A stretch of DNA of 64,000 nucleotides from Morella rubra (GCA_003952965.2 RXIC02000091.1:1-64000), one strand, 5' to 3'. Shown: positions 24,023 through 35,338, counted from the first letter of the stretch. Notes: generated by a model from the letters alone, not told the origin. Numbers and translations: made by a program.

Positions 24023-24469
24023 AGGGGAAGAAACCATTTGCATTGCATATCACAGTGATCCTTGGTGCCTGTGAGTTCCACAGTCCTCAAGTGCTCGTAT
24101 ACCAGTGCACTACAAGATGCTGTAACAAAAATCTAAAGCACAGTTTTGTTTTCTTTGTATATTAAACATCAAACCAAAGTTTTGTTCGCTGCTGGTATTG
24201 TTCACATGCAAATTTAGCTTGCGTTATAGCATATACAGGAGATATCTCATGATGTTTTCTGCTGATTGCGATTCAGTTAGATAGCCTTTTGGCAGCTTGG
24301 TGAGATACTGTTCTGCATTTCTTTCTGTATTAGGAAAAGTAAGAATTACTGGTTATCTAACATCTAAATAAAGGGATTTAAACTCTTCACTCTCATTGTC
24401 TAGGGAGGCATACAGAACATACTTAATAGTAATAGTAAACCATCAAGATTCATAGTAACGAATGATCTT

Positions 24470-24678
24470 GATTTGGACAATGTTCTTTTTTCTAAGCAAA
24501 AAGATTTGTCAAGGATGAACCATTATCCAGGCCAAAATTCCTACTATTTAAACACGGAATTCCACGTGACACATAATGGGTTTAGTAAGATTCGAACCTT
24601 CATTGGACATCACTCTTGGATTCTAATCAAAGCTCAGCACTATTAAGCCACCACCCCCACTAGTTGGATTTGGACAAT
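24470..24678 (-). mobile_element. tRNA-derived SINE with 12-bp TSD (left)
   Basis: The 185-base body (24,482-24,666, minus strand) is flanked on both sides by GATTTGGACAAT (24,470-24,481 and 24,667-24,678), a 12-base target-site duplication. See the right copy for the internal promoter boxes. It lies between the convergent 3' ends of HHL1 and the P450. Confidence 0.75.
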
Positions 24679-24856
24679 ATTAATCCAAGGCTTCCACCGC
24701 TTTTATTATTCATCTTTTCTTCCGGCTGCTTACAGTGAATGAAACCCTACTTAATTGAACTAAAATCTCAGATTTGATAGCACTAACATTCATGGTAGTA
24801 TCCATGTCACATAAACGTACATTCTTGGAAGCCTAGGAAGTCACAATTGGGCATAA

Positions 24857-26555
24857 TCAGCCCTTGAACTCATAGAACTCAATAGCTGTTGGGACAAGAA
24901 CAATAGGAGTTCTCTTTCTAGTGGCAAGCCCGAAAATCTCACTAAGGTCCATCTCCTCTGCACCAACCCCCTTTGGCAATGCCCAGTCAAAGTGATACAA
25001 AAGGCGAGCCAATGCTATCTCTACCGTGGCTAATCCAAAGGAATAACCAGGGCAGCCTCTCCTGCCTCCACCAAATGGTAGAAACCTAAAGTCTTGATCC
25101 TTAATATCGATGTCATTACCCATGAACCTCTCAGGATTGTATTCCAGAGGATTTTCCCATGACTGTGGATCCCTCCCAATGGCATAGGCGTTGATGAGAA
25201 TCCTAGATTTTGCAGGTATTTCGTAGCCATCTAGATTGCATTTCTCCATGGATTCTCGAGGCACAAGGAGGGGGACCGGAGGGTGCAACCGCATTGTCTC
25301 TTTTATCACGGCTTTCAGGTAATGAAGGTGTTGAAGATGGCTCTCTTCAACTTTCCCTGTGCTGGATGCGATATTCCGAACTTCTTCCTGTGCTTTCTTC
25401 ATCACCATGGGGTTTCTAGCAAGCTCCGTCATTGTCCATTCTAATGTTGCTGATGATGTATCAGTTCCGGCAACAAACATATCCTTAAGAAAGAAAAACA
25501 TCGTTGTATTAGGCAAGCCTCCTAAACCCTTAGAGCTACGCAAGTTAGAAAATCAAAAGATTTAAGTTAAGTATTCCAAATATATCTCTCAACCCAAACC
25601 AGCTCGCTAAAGACAGAGAGAGACACACACACACACACACAAAGAGACAGAGAGATACCAGTACGAGAGCTTTGAGATTATCATCTGTGATGGGAACCTC
25701 CAGGTCCGCTCGTTGCTGCACTCGAAGCAGCACATCAACGAAGTCCTCCTTCTCCCTCACACCAGCTCTGCTGCTCTGCTCCTCCACATGCTCTCTTATA
25801 ATTTCATCACAAACTGCTCTCAGGTCGTCCAAGTTGCTGGTCAACCTCCTTTTGTAGCCACTCAGCGAGTTGACCCATTCCCAATCAGGGAAAAAGTCCC
25901 CCAGACAGAACCCTGCAAACAAAGCCTGTGTTTCTGTCAAGACCTCAACCAAACGACGCTTCTGTCCCTCTCCTGACTCCTCCTTGAACCTCTTCCCGAA
26001 GGCCACGCGACACAGGATGTCGTTTGCCAAAGTGAAGAATAGCTTGCCCAGGTCGATTTCCGACCCTGACTGAGCTGACACGGAACCCAGCAGCCGATTC
26101 ACCTCCTCGTCGCGTATGAGCTGGAAAGAGCTGACCCGTTTCGAACTTAGCAGCTCGGTGACGCAAATCTTTCTGGCTTGGCGCCAATAGGGGCCGTAGG
26201 GTGAGAAAGTAACGTCGGAGCAGCCAAAGGAAAGGTACTGAGCGGATAGAAGCTGCGGGCGGCTCGCGAAGATGTGGTCGTGGGTTTTGAGGACGAGCTT
26301 GGCGAGGTGGGCGGAGGAAACGACGACCGTGGGGACCTGGCCGAGTCGGAGGTGGACAATAGGGCCCAGCTTGTTGGCGAGTTGAGCCAGGGAGTGGTGA
26401 GGCATGTCCGTGAGCAGGTGGAGATGACCGATAATTGGGAGGCCCGGTGGTGACGGTGGCCTGGGTGACTGCGGTCTGCTTTGCCATTTTTGTAGGCTAA
26501 GGATCAAGAAAAAGAAGGTAGCAAACAGGAGGACTGGTAGATAAAAGGATTCCAT
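24857..26555 (-). CDS. Cytochrome P450, CYP71 clan (left copy)
   Basis: Two exons on the minus strand (25,659-26,555 and 24,857-25,483) with a phase-0 GT/AG intron of 175 bases. The 507-residue product has an N-terminal ER anchor (about 4-21), a proline-rich hinge (31-40), the I-helix AGTDT (304-308), the K-helix ETMR (361-364), PERF (416-419) and the heme loop FGGGRRGCPG (436-445) with Cys443 as the iron ligand. Such ER-bound mono-oxygenases hydroxylate specialised metabolites; it resembles the CYP71A/CYP71AP-type sequences but the exact subfamily and substrate are not certain. The ATG at 26,555 was chosen over an upstream ATG because it places the membrane anchor at the N-terminus. Protein identical to the right copy as far as seen. 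Confidence 0.93.
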
Positions 26556-26740
26556 CTCTTTCTCCTCCGTCGTTGTAACAGCGGGGTGCCTAGAAAAAAA
26601 ATACAGCGGGGTGGTGGAAGGGTGTAAAACAACGAAAGGCTGACAAAATGACATTTACAGCAAACATCAACGATAATGGTCAATATGAAACACTGTTTGA
26701 GTCTGACTGAAAAAAAAAAAAAAAAACTGTTTGAGTCGCC

Positions 26741-26776
26741 ATATATATATATATACACGCGCGTGTGTGCGCGCGG
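26741..26776. other. Alternating purine-pyrimidine (Z-DNA-prone) tract, P450 5' region (left)
   Basis: An (AT)n run changes directly into ACACGCGCGTGTGTGCGCGCG, about 190-220 bases upstream of the P450 ATG. Strict purine-pyrimidine alternation over some 33 bases with CG-rich steps favours left-handed DNA. The AT part may serve as TATA region. The mirror is 35,338-35,373. Confidence 0.6.
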
Positions 26777-27352
26777 GAAAAATACAATTTTTCATCTACA
26801 GACTATCCAGTTAGTGATACATTATACCTCAAACTATCATCTTTAAGATATTGTACCTTCAAACTACTAATATTAGATACTTTGCATCCTAAATTACTTA
26901 CTTTGACATATTACATCTTTAACTATTAATAGTAAACACTTTGTACCCTCTATTTGATAATAATACTCTTAAGAAATTAATGAATTGACAATAATATTTT
27001 CGATATATATAAAATGGGTCAAGGATATTATTATTATTTTAATCTGAAAATTTGAAAAAGGGTGCAAAGTGTCAAAATTTGGTAGTTAGAGAGTGTAATG
27101 TATCAAAGGTACAGTTTGTTTCCCTAATATTTTGGGGCATGAAAATTTTCAGCAAAACAAACACACTCTAAAATTTTTAACTTTTACACATACATACTTC
27201 ACATTTTCACAAACCCCAATAAATCTCAATAAAGTAAAGATTCTCAAAATTTCAAGAATATTCTTCAAAATTTTGACAAACAAACCCTCTAAAATTAGTA
27301 GTTTAAAATGTAAATATAGAAATTTATGGGTGAAAAATTGTATTTTTTTCAT
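26776..27352. mobile_element. MITE-like element 4 (left)
   Basis: Left end GAAAAATACAATTTTTCA matches the complement of the right end near 27,330-27,351, and both ends abut TA microsatellites. Inner repeats GATACATTATACCTC.AAC and, inverted, GATACATTACACTCTCTAAC form a second inverted layer (about 26,814-27,115). It is AT-rich and non-coding and may be two nested elements. Lies in the P450/heat-shock divergent spacer. Confidence 0.55.
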
Positions 27353-27368
27353 ATATATATATATATAT

Positions 27369-27557
27369 ACCAAGATCCGTAAGCAACCAGCTGAACAGTG
27401 CTCTATATATACCTAGATCCGTAAGCAACCAGCTGAAAGCAACCAGCTGAACAGTGCTCTATATATACCTAGATCCGTAAGCAACCAGCTGAAAGCAACC
27501 AGCTGAACAGTGCTCTATATATACCAAGATCCGTAAGCAACCAGCTGAACAGTGCTC
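27369..27557. repeat. Nested minisatellite (left)
   Basis: Four units beginning ACC.AGATCCGTAAGCAACC: 42, 56, 56 and about 35 bases. The two 56-base units contain an extra 14-base AGCAACCAGCTGAA duplication inside. Units end GAACAGTGCTCTATATAT. The mirror is 34,557-34,745. Confidence 0.9.
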
Positions 27558-28690
27558 AGTTTTATTACAAAAGTCAAAAGGATAAAGCTGCACAGTGCCT
27601 GCCACCTACGTACCTTTCTTCAATTTCGTTGCGTACCCCGTAACCCTTTCTTTGTTTTCCTGTACATTGATAACTCTTTGAGGGCGCGTGCAAATCATCA
27701 GTTTTTACCAAACTTTTAAGTTGGCAAATATTATTCGTTCAAACGTTTATAAAATAAAAATAATTTATTTCTATTAAATAATTATTTTTTATTATAATAA
27801 ATATTAAAAATTTATTAAAATAATCTCTCTTCACTTTTTCTAATAAATTTTTATAAAATTTAACTTTATTATTATTATTTTTTCATTCAACCCAGTAAAA
27901 CTACAATCTTCAATCTTTACAACATTGTCTAAATATTTCAATTAATTATATATTAGTTGACCGTTATATGATCAAGAAACTAAAGTCACACACTTTCAAA
28001 TGCACAGTTGGGACACCCAAAATCCGCACGGACTTAAGTTCTAAAAATTTTACTTTGTTATTTAGTAGCTAATCATGATTTTTGTTTGCAGTTCTCTTTC
28101 TCGTTGGCCTAGTTTCTGGAACTCAGGATAAACTTCCGGAGCATTTGGAGGACAAATATAAACTTGAATTTTTTTTTTTATTTTTTTTTGTTAACACATT
28201 GGTTATATGGTTGATTATTGTAAAAAGGGCAGAATCTCTGGAGCGATCACATTGACATCGTCTACATTGAGGTTGAACTTAAATCAAAAAAGGAAAAGGA
28301 AATAAAATATGTTTCCTAATTAATATTGAGCCAATTATTTTTTGGAATAAATCTGAAATTCATCCACGTGATTTATCATTTTATCTAATTACTTGCTTTA
28401 AAACAAATCCTGAAGTTATCTGGGCGCGAGTATTGGTCTCCATTATATAGAACACCGCCGTTTCTTGGAAATATATATACCGCGCGCTCTCTAACAGCAG
28501 AAAACACATCTAGCCAAAAAAAAAAGAACATCGTCGTTAATCGGTCGTCTAAAGAACGATAAACGGTTAGGATACGATATCAGGAACGGTACGTCGTTTA
28601 GTGCCGATTTAGAGGTGTTGACTGGAGTTAAAAAGTTTATTTTCTTTAGACCAAAAAAATTGCGTATGTTTTCGCGGACCTTTCCTTATC
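27558..28690. other. Intergenic upstream of the heat-shock gene (left)
   Basis: AT-rich DNA (27,700-27,900 nearly pure A/T) with no supported gene. The mirror is 33,425-34,556. Confidence 0.5.
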
Positions 28691-28701
28691 CGAAGGAAGG
28701 T

Positions 28702-28786
28702 TTCTGGACTTCTCCAGAGGACTCAAATCCCCTCTAGTACCTCGATGTTTTGTTTTCCAGAAACCTCGACAATTCCCCTTAAATAT
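28702..28786 (+). promoter_or_regulatory. Heat-shock elements and TATA of plastid sHSP (left)
   Basis: A perfect core TTCCAGAA (TTCnnGAA) lies at 28,755-28,762, and an in-phase imperfect array TTC-TG-GAC-TT-CTC-CA-GAG at 28,702-28,719. A TATA-like TTAAATAT at 28,779-28,786 follows 17 bases after the perfect element, about 120 bases before the ATG. HSEs close to TATA are typical of heat-inducible small HSP genes. Confidence 0.65.
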
Positions 28787-28906
28787 GGAAGGAAACCCCA
28801 TTTCTATGCTGTCACCAAAAATCCTTGCGTCCCTAAGTACTACCAAAAACCTTGCGCCGGCACATAACTTTTTCTCGTCCGAGAAACTCAAAGAAAAAGA
28901 AAAGAA

Positions 28907-29787
28907 ATGTCTCAAGCTGTCTCAAATTTGAGCCTGTCTCTGCCTCTGCCTCTGCCATGGGAAAGGCGCAGTAATTCTCCGAAGCTGCTATGTTCAACAC
29001 TTCCCCAATTCTTCAAACCAATCAGCAGTGGAGGCCTAGCCCAAAAAAGCATCAGGGCCATGGCAGGAGAGAACAGGGATAATCTCGACCACTTGCAGAG
29101 GATCAGCAGGAACCAACAACCCAACCCCAAGAGGCGAGTAGCCCCGGTTGCTCCTACAGGTACACATTCAAAGCCCAAACAAATCTCAGTTAATGGATTT
29201 TTTGTTTTTGGGTAATGTGTTCTTTGTTTTTCTTTTACAAACACTAACTGAATATATTTAAACTCCTCGGTATTGAATGTTGTTTCTACTCTACGTTTTA
29301 TGCGTACTGTGTAGGGTTGTGGGACCGATTTCCAACGGCAAGAACGGTGCAGCAGATGATGGAGACAATGGAGAGGATGATGGAGGACCCGCTTGCGTAC
29401 TCTGGAGGGTGGCCCCCGGCGTCGCCGAGCGAGAATGGAAGGTACAGCAGGGGAAGGACACCCTGGGAGATCAAAGAGGGTGAGAGTGAGTACAAGATGA
29501 GGTTTGACATGCCTGGGATGACCAAGGAGGATGTGAAAGTCTGGGTGGAGGAGAAGATGCTGGTTCTGAAAGCTGAGAAGGAGCCCAAGAAGGAAGGTCA
29601 GGATAGTCGAGAGGAAGAGCAGGAAGAGTGGTCTGCCAAGAGCTATGGCAAGTACAGCTGTAGGATTGCTTTGCCGGAGAATATTCAGTTTGAGAACATT
29701 AAGGCGGAGGTTAAAGATGGTGTTTTGTACATAACTATCCCGAAGGCCAGCAGCTCTGGCAAAATTTTGGACATCAATGTTCAATGA
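28907..29787 (+). CDS. Plastid small heat-shock protein (left copy)
   Basis: Exons 28,907-29,159 and 29,315-29,787 joined by a 155-base phase-1 intron give 241 residues. Residues 1 to about 50 are Ser/Leu-rich without acidic residues early on, a chloroplast transit peptide. Residues 94-107 form a methionine-rich amphipathic helix (MMETMERMM), the hallmark of plastid HSP21-type proteins. The alpha-crystallin domain spans about 134-228 with GVL at 220-222, and the C-terminal I-x-V motif (238-240) would dock into a neighbouring dimer. It is an ATP-independent holdase expected to protect thylakoids and photosystem II in heat. The upstream HSE/TATA arrangement agrees. Its product appears identical to the right copy. 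Confidence 0.9.
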
Positions 29788-30989
29788 TAACTTTTGTCCC
29801 AGAGAGGATAAGGATGTGGGGTTTACTTTTCTCATAGCAAATCCTTTTCGAAATTGTAGGTGTAATCAAAGAGACGATATTGCAAATTTTAAGGGGCTTG
29901 TTTTAATTTACGTTCGACTTATAAGCTATGGTTTTGGTTGGTCTTTTTCTGTTTAGCATGTTAAATTGGAGGTCAAAATAGTTGTGCAGAGTCCAGACTA
30001 TGCACCGATAGAGTCTCCTCTACAATTTTTCTGGTTATTGCACTTTTCTACCAAGTAACCGGGAGAGATCTCGGGACATCTTACCGGAATTCATGGAGCA
30101 CCTGAAAACATGCTCGGTATTCATGGCTTTAGGACACGCTGATATCCACAACATGAGAAGAAACTCTCTTGGCATTTTCTCTACGGAGGTTCCGGAAGCC
30201 TGCTGCGGTTGCGTCTTAGAAAATTCATTCTAGTCCTGACATTTTACAGACCAAAATTACTTTGTAGCAAACACCGAGAAGAAACAACCTCGAGACTAAA
30301 AGTAATGTCGGAAGCAAAGCATGTAGACGACGAAGTCAGCAGGTTATTCTTCTATAGCTTTTGAAAGGGAGGAGCGTAAGGGCTTTGGATTTGAGAGAGT
30401 TTTTAAGATGTAAACGTAAGTTAGCTTTTTGGTTTATGTAACTGATGATGTCAAAATTGATCTGCCCTAACCGACGTGCAATGGGCCGTCTCTACGCCGT
30501 TCTTTTTGAGATTTTGATGTGTAGGAATTTGTAAGAGAATATAACTTAATGCATTCAAATCAGTACGTACATGTGGGTTTTTATAAGAGTTTTGTGTGAA
30601 CGCCTTATTGGAGAGGCGGGATTAAGTGGACAATGTATCGTGTCTTTTCTTATTGGGGATATTTATATTTTCCTGAATTGAGTATTAATTATTGGGCATA
30701 TGAAAGCTTTCGGCGGCCAACAAGGCACGGTGGAAAAGGTTTCTTTGCAAACGGAGCTTTCTTTGCTGCTGATGGCACACGGGGGGAAAGATTTCTCTGC
30801 GGGTGGAATGTGGAGATTCTCCTGATCCTTTCACAATTTGTTGGCTTTTTCCTGTTGGGTCTCATTAAACAGTGTTTGGCCAAGTTTGTCAGGTGGGTTG
30901 AAGATTTCATACCTATCAGAAACCCAAAAAAATAAAATATAAAAAATAAAATATAAAGTATAAACTATTAACAAGAGAGTAGCTAACTA
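29788..30989. other. 3' flank of sHSP to palindrome centre (left)
   Basis: Contains the presumed sHSP 3' untranslated region and about 1 kb without a recognised gene. An open frame of 100 codons at 30,633-30,935 is preserved in the mirror (31,179-31,481) but has no recognisable domain; since the arms are nearly identical, preservation is not evidence of coding. The mirror is 31,126-32,326. Confidence 0.45.
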
Positions 30990-31125
30990 TTTATCTTTCA
31001 TCCTTTTTTCTAAAATGTTTTCCCTTTCATTGTTTTTTTATTTCCTAGTATTTATTTCCAACATTAAATACAGAAATAAAAAAAATGAAAGGGAAAACTT
31101 TTGAAAAAAGCATGAAAGATAAATA
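30990..31125. other. Palindrome centre with ~10-nt loop
   Basis: The last clear pairing is TATTTA at 31,049-31,054 with TAAATA at 31,065-31,070, leaving about ten unpaired bases (31,055-31,064). The flanking 60 bases on each side still pair but carry several substitutions and 1-3 base indels, whereas the arms just outside (for example the heat-shock coding region) match without change. The sequence is AT-rich. No transposon end or gene is recognisable at the junction. Confidence 0.85.
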
Positions 31126-32326
31126 GTTAGCTACTCTCTTGTTAATAGTTTATACTTTATATTTTAATTTTTTATATTTTATTTTTTTGGGTTTCTGATA
31201 GGTATGAAATCTTCAACCCACCTGACAAACTTGGCCAAACACTGTTTAATGAGACCCAACAGGAAAAAGCCAACAAATTGTGAAAGGATCAGGAGAATCT
31301 CCACATTCCACCCGCAGAGAAATCTTTCCCCCCGTGTGCCATCAGCAGCAAAGAAAGCTCCGTTTGCAAAGAAACCTTTTCCACCGTGCCTTGTTGGCCG
31401 CCGAAAGCTTTCATATGCCCAATAATTAATACTCAATTCAGGAAAATATAAATATCCCCAATAAGAAAAGACACGATACATTGTCCACTTAATCCCGCCT
31501 CTCCAATAAGGCGTTCACACAAAACTCTTATAAAAACCCACATGTACGTACTGATTTGAATGCATTAAGTTATATTCTCTTACAAATTCCTACACATCAA
31601 AATCTCAAAAAGAACGGCGTAGAGACGGCCCATTGCACGTCGGTTAGGGCAGATCAATTTTGACATCATCAGTTACATAAACCAAAAAGCTAACTTACGT
31701 TTACATCTTAAAAACTCTCTCAAATCCAAAGCCCTTACGCTCCTCCCTTTCAAAAGCTATAGAAGAATAACCTGCTGACTTCGTCGTCTACATGCTTTGC
31801 TTCCGACATTACTTTTAGTCTCGAGGTTGTTTCTTCTCGGTGTTTGCTACAAAGTAATTTTGGTCTGTAAAATGTCAGGACTAGAATGAATTTTCTAAGA
31901 CGCAACCGCAGCAGGCTTCCGGAACCTCCGTAGAGAAAATGCCAAGAGAGTTTCTTCTCATGTTGTGGATATCAGCGTGTCCTAAAGCCATGAATACCGA
32001 GCATGTTTTCAGGTGCTCCATGAATTCCGGTAAGATGTCCCGAGATCTCTCCCGGTTACTTGGTAGAAAAGTGCAATAACCAGAAAAATTGTAGAGGAGA
32101 CTCTATCGGTGCATAGTCTGGACTCTGCACAACTATTTTGACCTCCAATTTAACATGCTAAACAGAAAAAGACCAACCAAAACCATAGCTTATAAGTCGA
32201 ACGTAAATTAAAACAAGCCCCTTAAAATTTGCAATATCGTCTCTTTGATTACACCTACAATTTCGAAAAGGATTTGCTATGAGAAAAGTAAACCCCACAT
32301 CCTTATCCTCTCTGGGACAAAAGTTA

Positions 32327-33207
32327 TCATTGAACATTGATGTCCAAAATTTTGCCAGAGCTGCTGGCCTTCGGGATAGTTATGTACAAAACACCATCTT
32401 TAACCTCCGCCTTAATGTTCTCAAACTGAATATTCTCCGGCAAAGCAATCCTACAGCTGTACTTGCCATAGCTCTTGGCAGACCACTCTTCCTGCTCTTC
32501 CTCTCGACTATCCTGACCTTCCTTCTTGGGCTCCTTCTCAGCTTTCAGAACCAGCATCTTCTCCTCCACCCAGACTTTCACATCCTCCTTGGTCATCCCA
32601 GGCATGTCAAACCTCATCTTGTACTCACTCTCACCCTCTTTGATCTCCCAGGGTGTCCTTCCCCTGCTGTACCTTCCATTCTCGCTCGGCGACGCCGGGG
32701 GCCACCCTCCAGAGTACGCAAGCGGGTCCTCCATCATCCTCTCCATTGTCTCCATCATCTGCTGCACCGTTCTTGCCGTTGGAAATCGGTCCCACAACCC
32801 TACACAGTACGCATAAAACGTAGAGTAGAAACAACATTCAATACCGAGGAGTTTAAATATATTCAGTTAGTGTTTGTAAAAGAAAAACAAAGAACACATT
32901 ACCCAAAAACAAAAAATCCATTAACTGAGATTTGTTTGGGCTTTGAATGTGTACCTGTAGGAGCAACCGGGGCTACTCGCCTCTTGGGGTTGGGTTGTTG
33001 GTTCCTGCTGATCCTCTGCAAGTGGTCGAGATTATCCCTGTTCTCTCCTGCCATGGCCCTGATGCTTTTTTGGGCTAGGCCTCCACTGCTGATTGGTTTG
33101 AAGAATTGGGGAAGTGTTGAACATAGCAGCTTCGGAGAATTACTGCGCCTTTCCCATGGCAGAGGCAGAGGCAGAGACAGGCTCAAATTTGAGACAGCTT
33201 GAGACAT
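32327..33207 (-). CDS. Plastid small heat-shock protein (right copy)
   Basis: Mirror gene: exons 32,955-33,207 and 32,327-32,799, 241 residues, unchanged alpha-crystallin domain, methionine-rich helix (94-107) and I-x-V tail. The two copies point toward the palindrome centre and are the innermost recognised genes, with 2.5 kb between their stop codons. Confidence 0.9.
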
Positions 33208-33327
33208 TTCTTTTCTTTTTCTTTGAGTTTCTCGGACGAGAAAAAGTTATGTGCCGGCGCAAGGTTTTTGGTAGTACTTAGGGACGCAAGGATTTTTGGT
33301 GACAGCATAGAAATGGGGTTTCCTTCC

Positions 33328-33412
33328 ATATTTAAGGGGAATTGTCGAGGTTTCTGGAAAACAAAACATCGAGGTACTAGAGGGGATTTGAGTCCTCTGG
33401 AGAAGTCCAGAA
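33328..33412 (-). promoter_or_regulatory. Heat-shock elements and TATA of plastid sHSP (right)
   Basis: Mirror: TATA at 33,328-33,335, perfect HSE core TTCTGGAA at 33,352-33,359 and the imperfect array at 33,395-33,412. Confidence 0.65.
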
Positions 33413-34556
33413 ACCTTCCTTCGGATAAGGAAAGGTCCGCGAAAACATACGCAATTTTTTTGGTCTAAAGAAAATAAACTTTTTAACTCCAGTCAACACC
33501 TCTAAATCGGCACTAAACGACGTACCGTTCCTGATATCGTATCCTAACCGTTTATCGTTCTTTAGACGACCGATTAACGACGATGTTCTTTTTTTTTTGG
33601 CTAGATGTGTTTTCTGCTGTTAGAGAGCGCGCGGTATATATATTTCCAAGAAACGGCGGTGTTCTATATAATGGAGACCAATACTCGCGCCCAGATAACT
33701 TCAGGATTTGTTTTAAAGCAAGTAATTAGATAAAATGATAAATCACGTGGATGAATTTCAGATTTATTCCAAAAAATAATTGGCTCAATATTAATTAGGA
33801 AACATATTTTATTTCCTTTTCCTTTTTTGATTTAAGTTCAACCTCAATGTAGACGATGTCAATGTGATCGCTCCAGAGATTCTGCCCTTTTTACAATAAT
33901 CAACCATATAACCAATGTGTTAACAAAAAAAAATAAAAAAAAAAATTCAAGTTTATATTTGTCCTCCAAATGCTCCGGAAGTTTATCCTGAGTTCCAGAA
34001 ACTAGGCCAACGAGAAAGAGAACTGCAAACAAAAATCATGATTAGCTACTAAATAACAAAGTAAAATTTTTAGAACTTAAGTCCGTGCGGATTTTGGGTG
34101 TCCCAACTGTGCATTTGAAAGTGTGTGACTTTAGTTTCTTGATCATATAACGGTCAACTAATATATAATTAATTGAAATATTTAGACAATGTTGTAAAGA
34201 TTGAAGATTGTAGTTTTACTGGGTTGAATGAAAAAATAATAATAATAAAGTTAAATTTTATAAAAATTTATTAGAAAAAGTGAAGAGAGATTATTTTAAT
34301 AAATTTTTAATATTTATTATAATAAAAAATAATTATTTAATAGAAATAAATTATTTTTATTTTATAAACGTTTGAACGAATAATATTTGCCAACTTAAAA
34401 GTTTGGTAAAAACTGATGATTTGCACGCGCCCTCAAAGAGTTATCAATGTACAGGAAAACAAAGAAAGGGTTACGGGGTACGCAACGAAATTGAAGAAAG
34501 GTACGTAGGTGGCAGGCACTGTGCAGCTTTATCCTTTTGACTTTTGTAATAAAACT

Positions 34557-34745
34557 GAGCACTGTTCAGCTGGTTGCTTACGGATCTTGGTATATATAGA
34601 GCACTGTTCAGCTGGTTGCTTTCAGCTGGTTGCTTACGGATCTAGGTATATATAGAGCACTGTTCAGCTGGTTGCTTTCAGCTGGTTGCTTACGGATCTA
34701 GGTATATATAGAGCACTGTTCAGCTGGTTGCTTACGGATCTTGGT
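34557..34745. repeat. Nested minisatellite (right)
   Basis: Mirror of 27,369-27,557 with the same 42/56/56/partial unit pattern, so unit number has not changed between arms although minisatellites usually evolve fast. Confidence 0.9.
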
Positions 34746-34765
34746 GATATATATATATATATATA

Positions 34766-35338
34766 TGAAAAAAATACAATTTTTCACCCATAAATTTCTA
34801 TATTTACATTTTAAACTACTAATTTTAGAGGGTTTGTTTGTCAAAATTTTGAAGAATATTCTTGAAATTTTAGAATCTTTACTTTATTGAGATTTATTGG
34901 GGTTTGTGAAAGGTGAAGTATGTATGTGTAAAAGTTAAAAATTTTAGAGTGTGTTTGTTTTGTTGAAAATTTTCATGCCCCAAAATATTAGGGAAACAAA
35001 CTGTACCTTTGATACATTACACTCTCTAACTACCAAATTTTGACACTTTGCACCCTTTTTCAAATTTTCAGATTAAAATAATAATAATATCCTTGACCCA
35101 TTTTATATATATCGAAAATATTATTGTCAATTCATTAATTTAAGAGTATTATTATCAAATAGAGGGTACAAAGTGTTTACTATTAATAGTTAGAAGATGT
35201 AATATGTCAAAGTAAGTAATTTAGGATGCAAAGTATCTAATATTAGTAGTTTGAAGGTACAATATCTTAAAGATGATAGTTTGAGGTATAATGTATCACT
35301 AACTGGATAGTCTGTAGATGAAAAATTGTATTTTTCCC
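34766..35338. mobile_element. MITE-like element 4 (right)
   Basis: Mirror of 26,776-27,352 with the same ends. Confidence 0.55.

Larger units (their letters stand above)
1..31054 (+). repeat. Left arm of giant palindrome
   Basis: Reading this segment as reverse complement reproduces 31,065-62,052. Mirror pairs include the small heat-shock gene (28,907-29,787 with 32,327-33,207), the P450 (24,857-26,555 with 35,563-37,265) and the BAHD genes. Paired coordinates sum to 62,114 near the centre, 62,122 at the P450 3' end and HHL1 3' exons, 62,136 at HHL1 exon 1, 62,147 at BAHD C, 62,118 at BAHD B, 62,100 at BAHD A and 62,059 at the edge, so small indels accumulate in both directions. The window starts inside this arm, so the outer limit is unseen. 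This arm holds both error-like damaged patches (2,300-2,650 and 22,364-22,493). The mirror symmetry is directly visible; whether it exists in the genome is open. Confidence 0.97.

Noticed and set aside
25945..26487. 180-codon Pro/Arg-rich open frame overlapping P450 exon 1 (mirror 35,631-36,173)
   Set aside because: An out-of-frame reading of a GC-rich P450 exon; the P450 frame has all domain motifs.
27369..27557. Possible CRISPR-like array
   Set aside because: Units are contiguous tandem copies without unique spacers, in a plant nuclear context; it is a minisatellite.
28912..29835. 307-codon open frame antisense to the plastid sHSP (mirror 32,279-33,202)
   Set aside because: It crosses the sHSP intron and both exons on the opposite strand, is low in complexity and matches no family. 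It is a by-product of sHSP codon usage.
30633..30935. 100-codon open frame near the centre, preserved in both arms
   Set aside because: No recognisable domain, no splice or promoter support. Preservation follows from near-identity of the arms.
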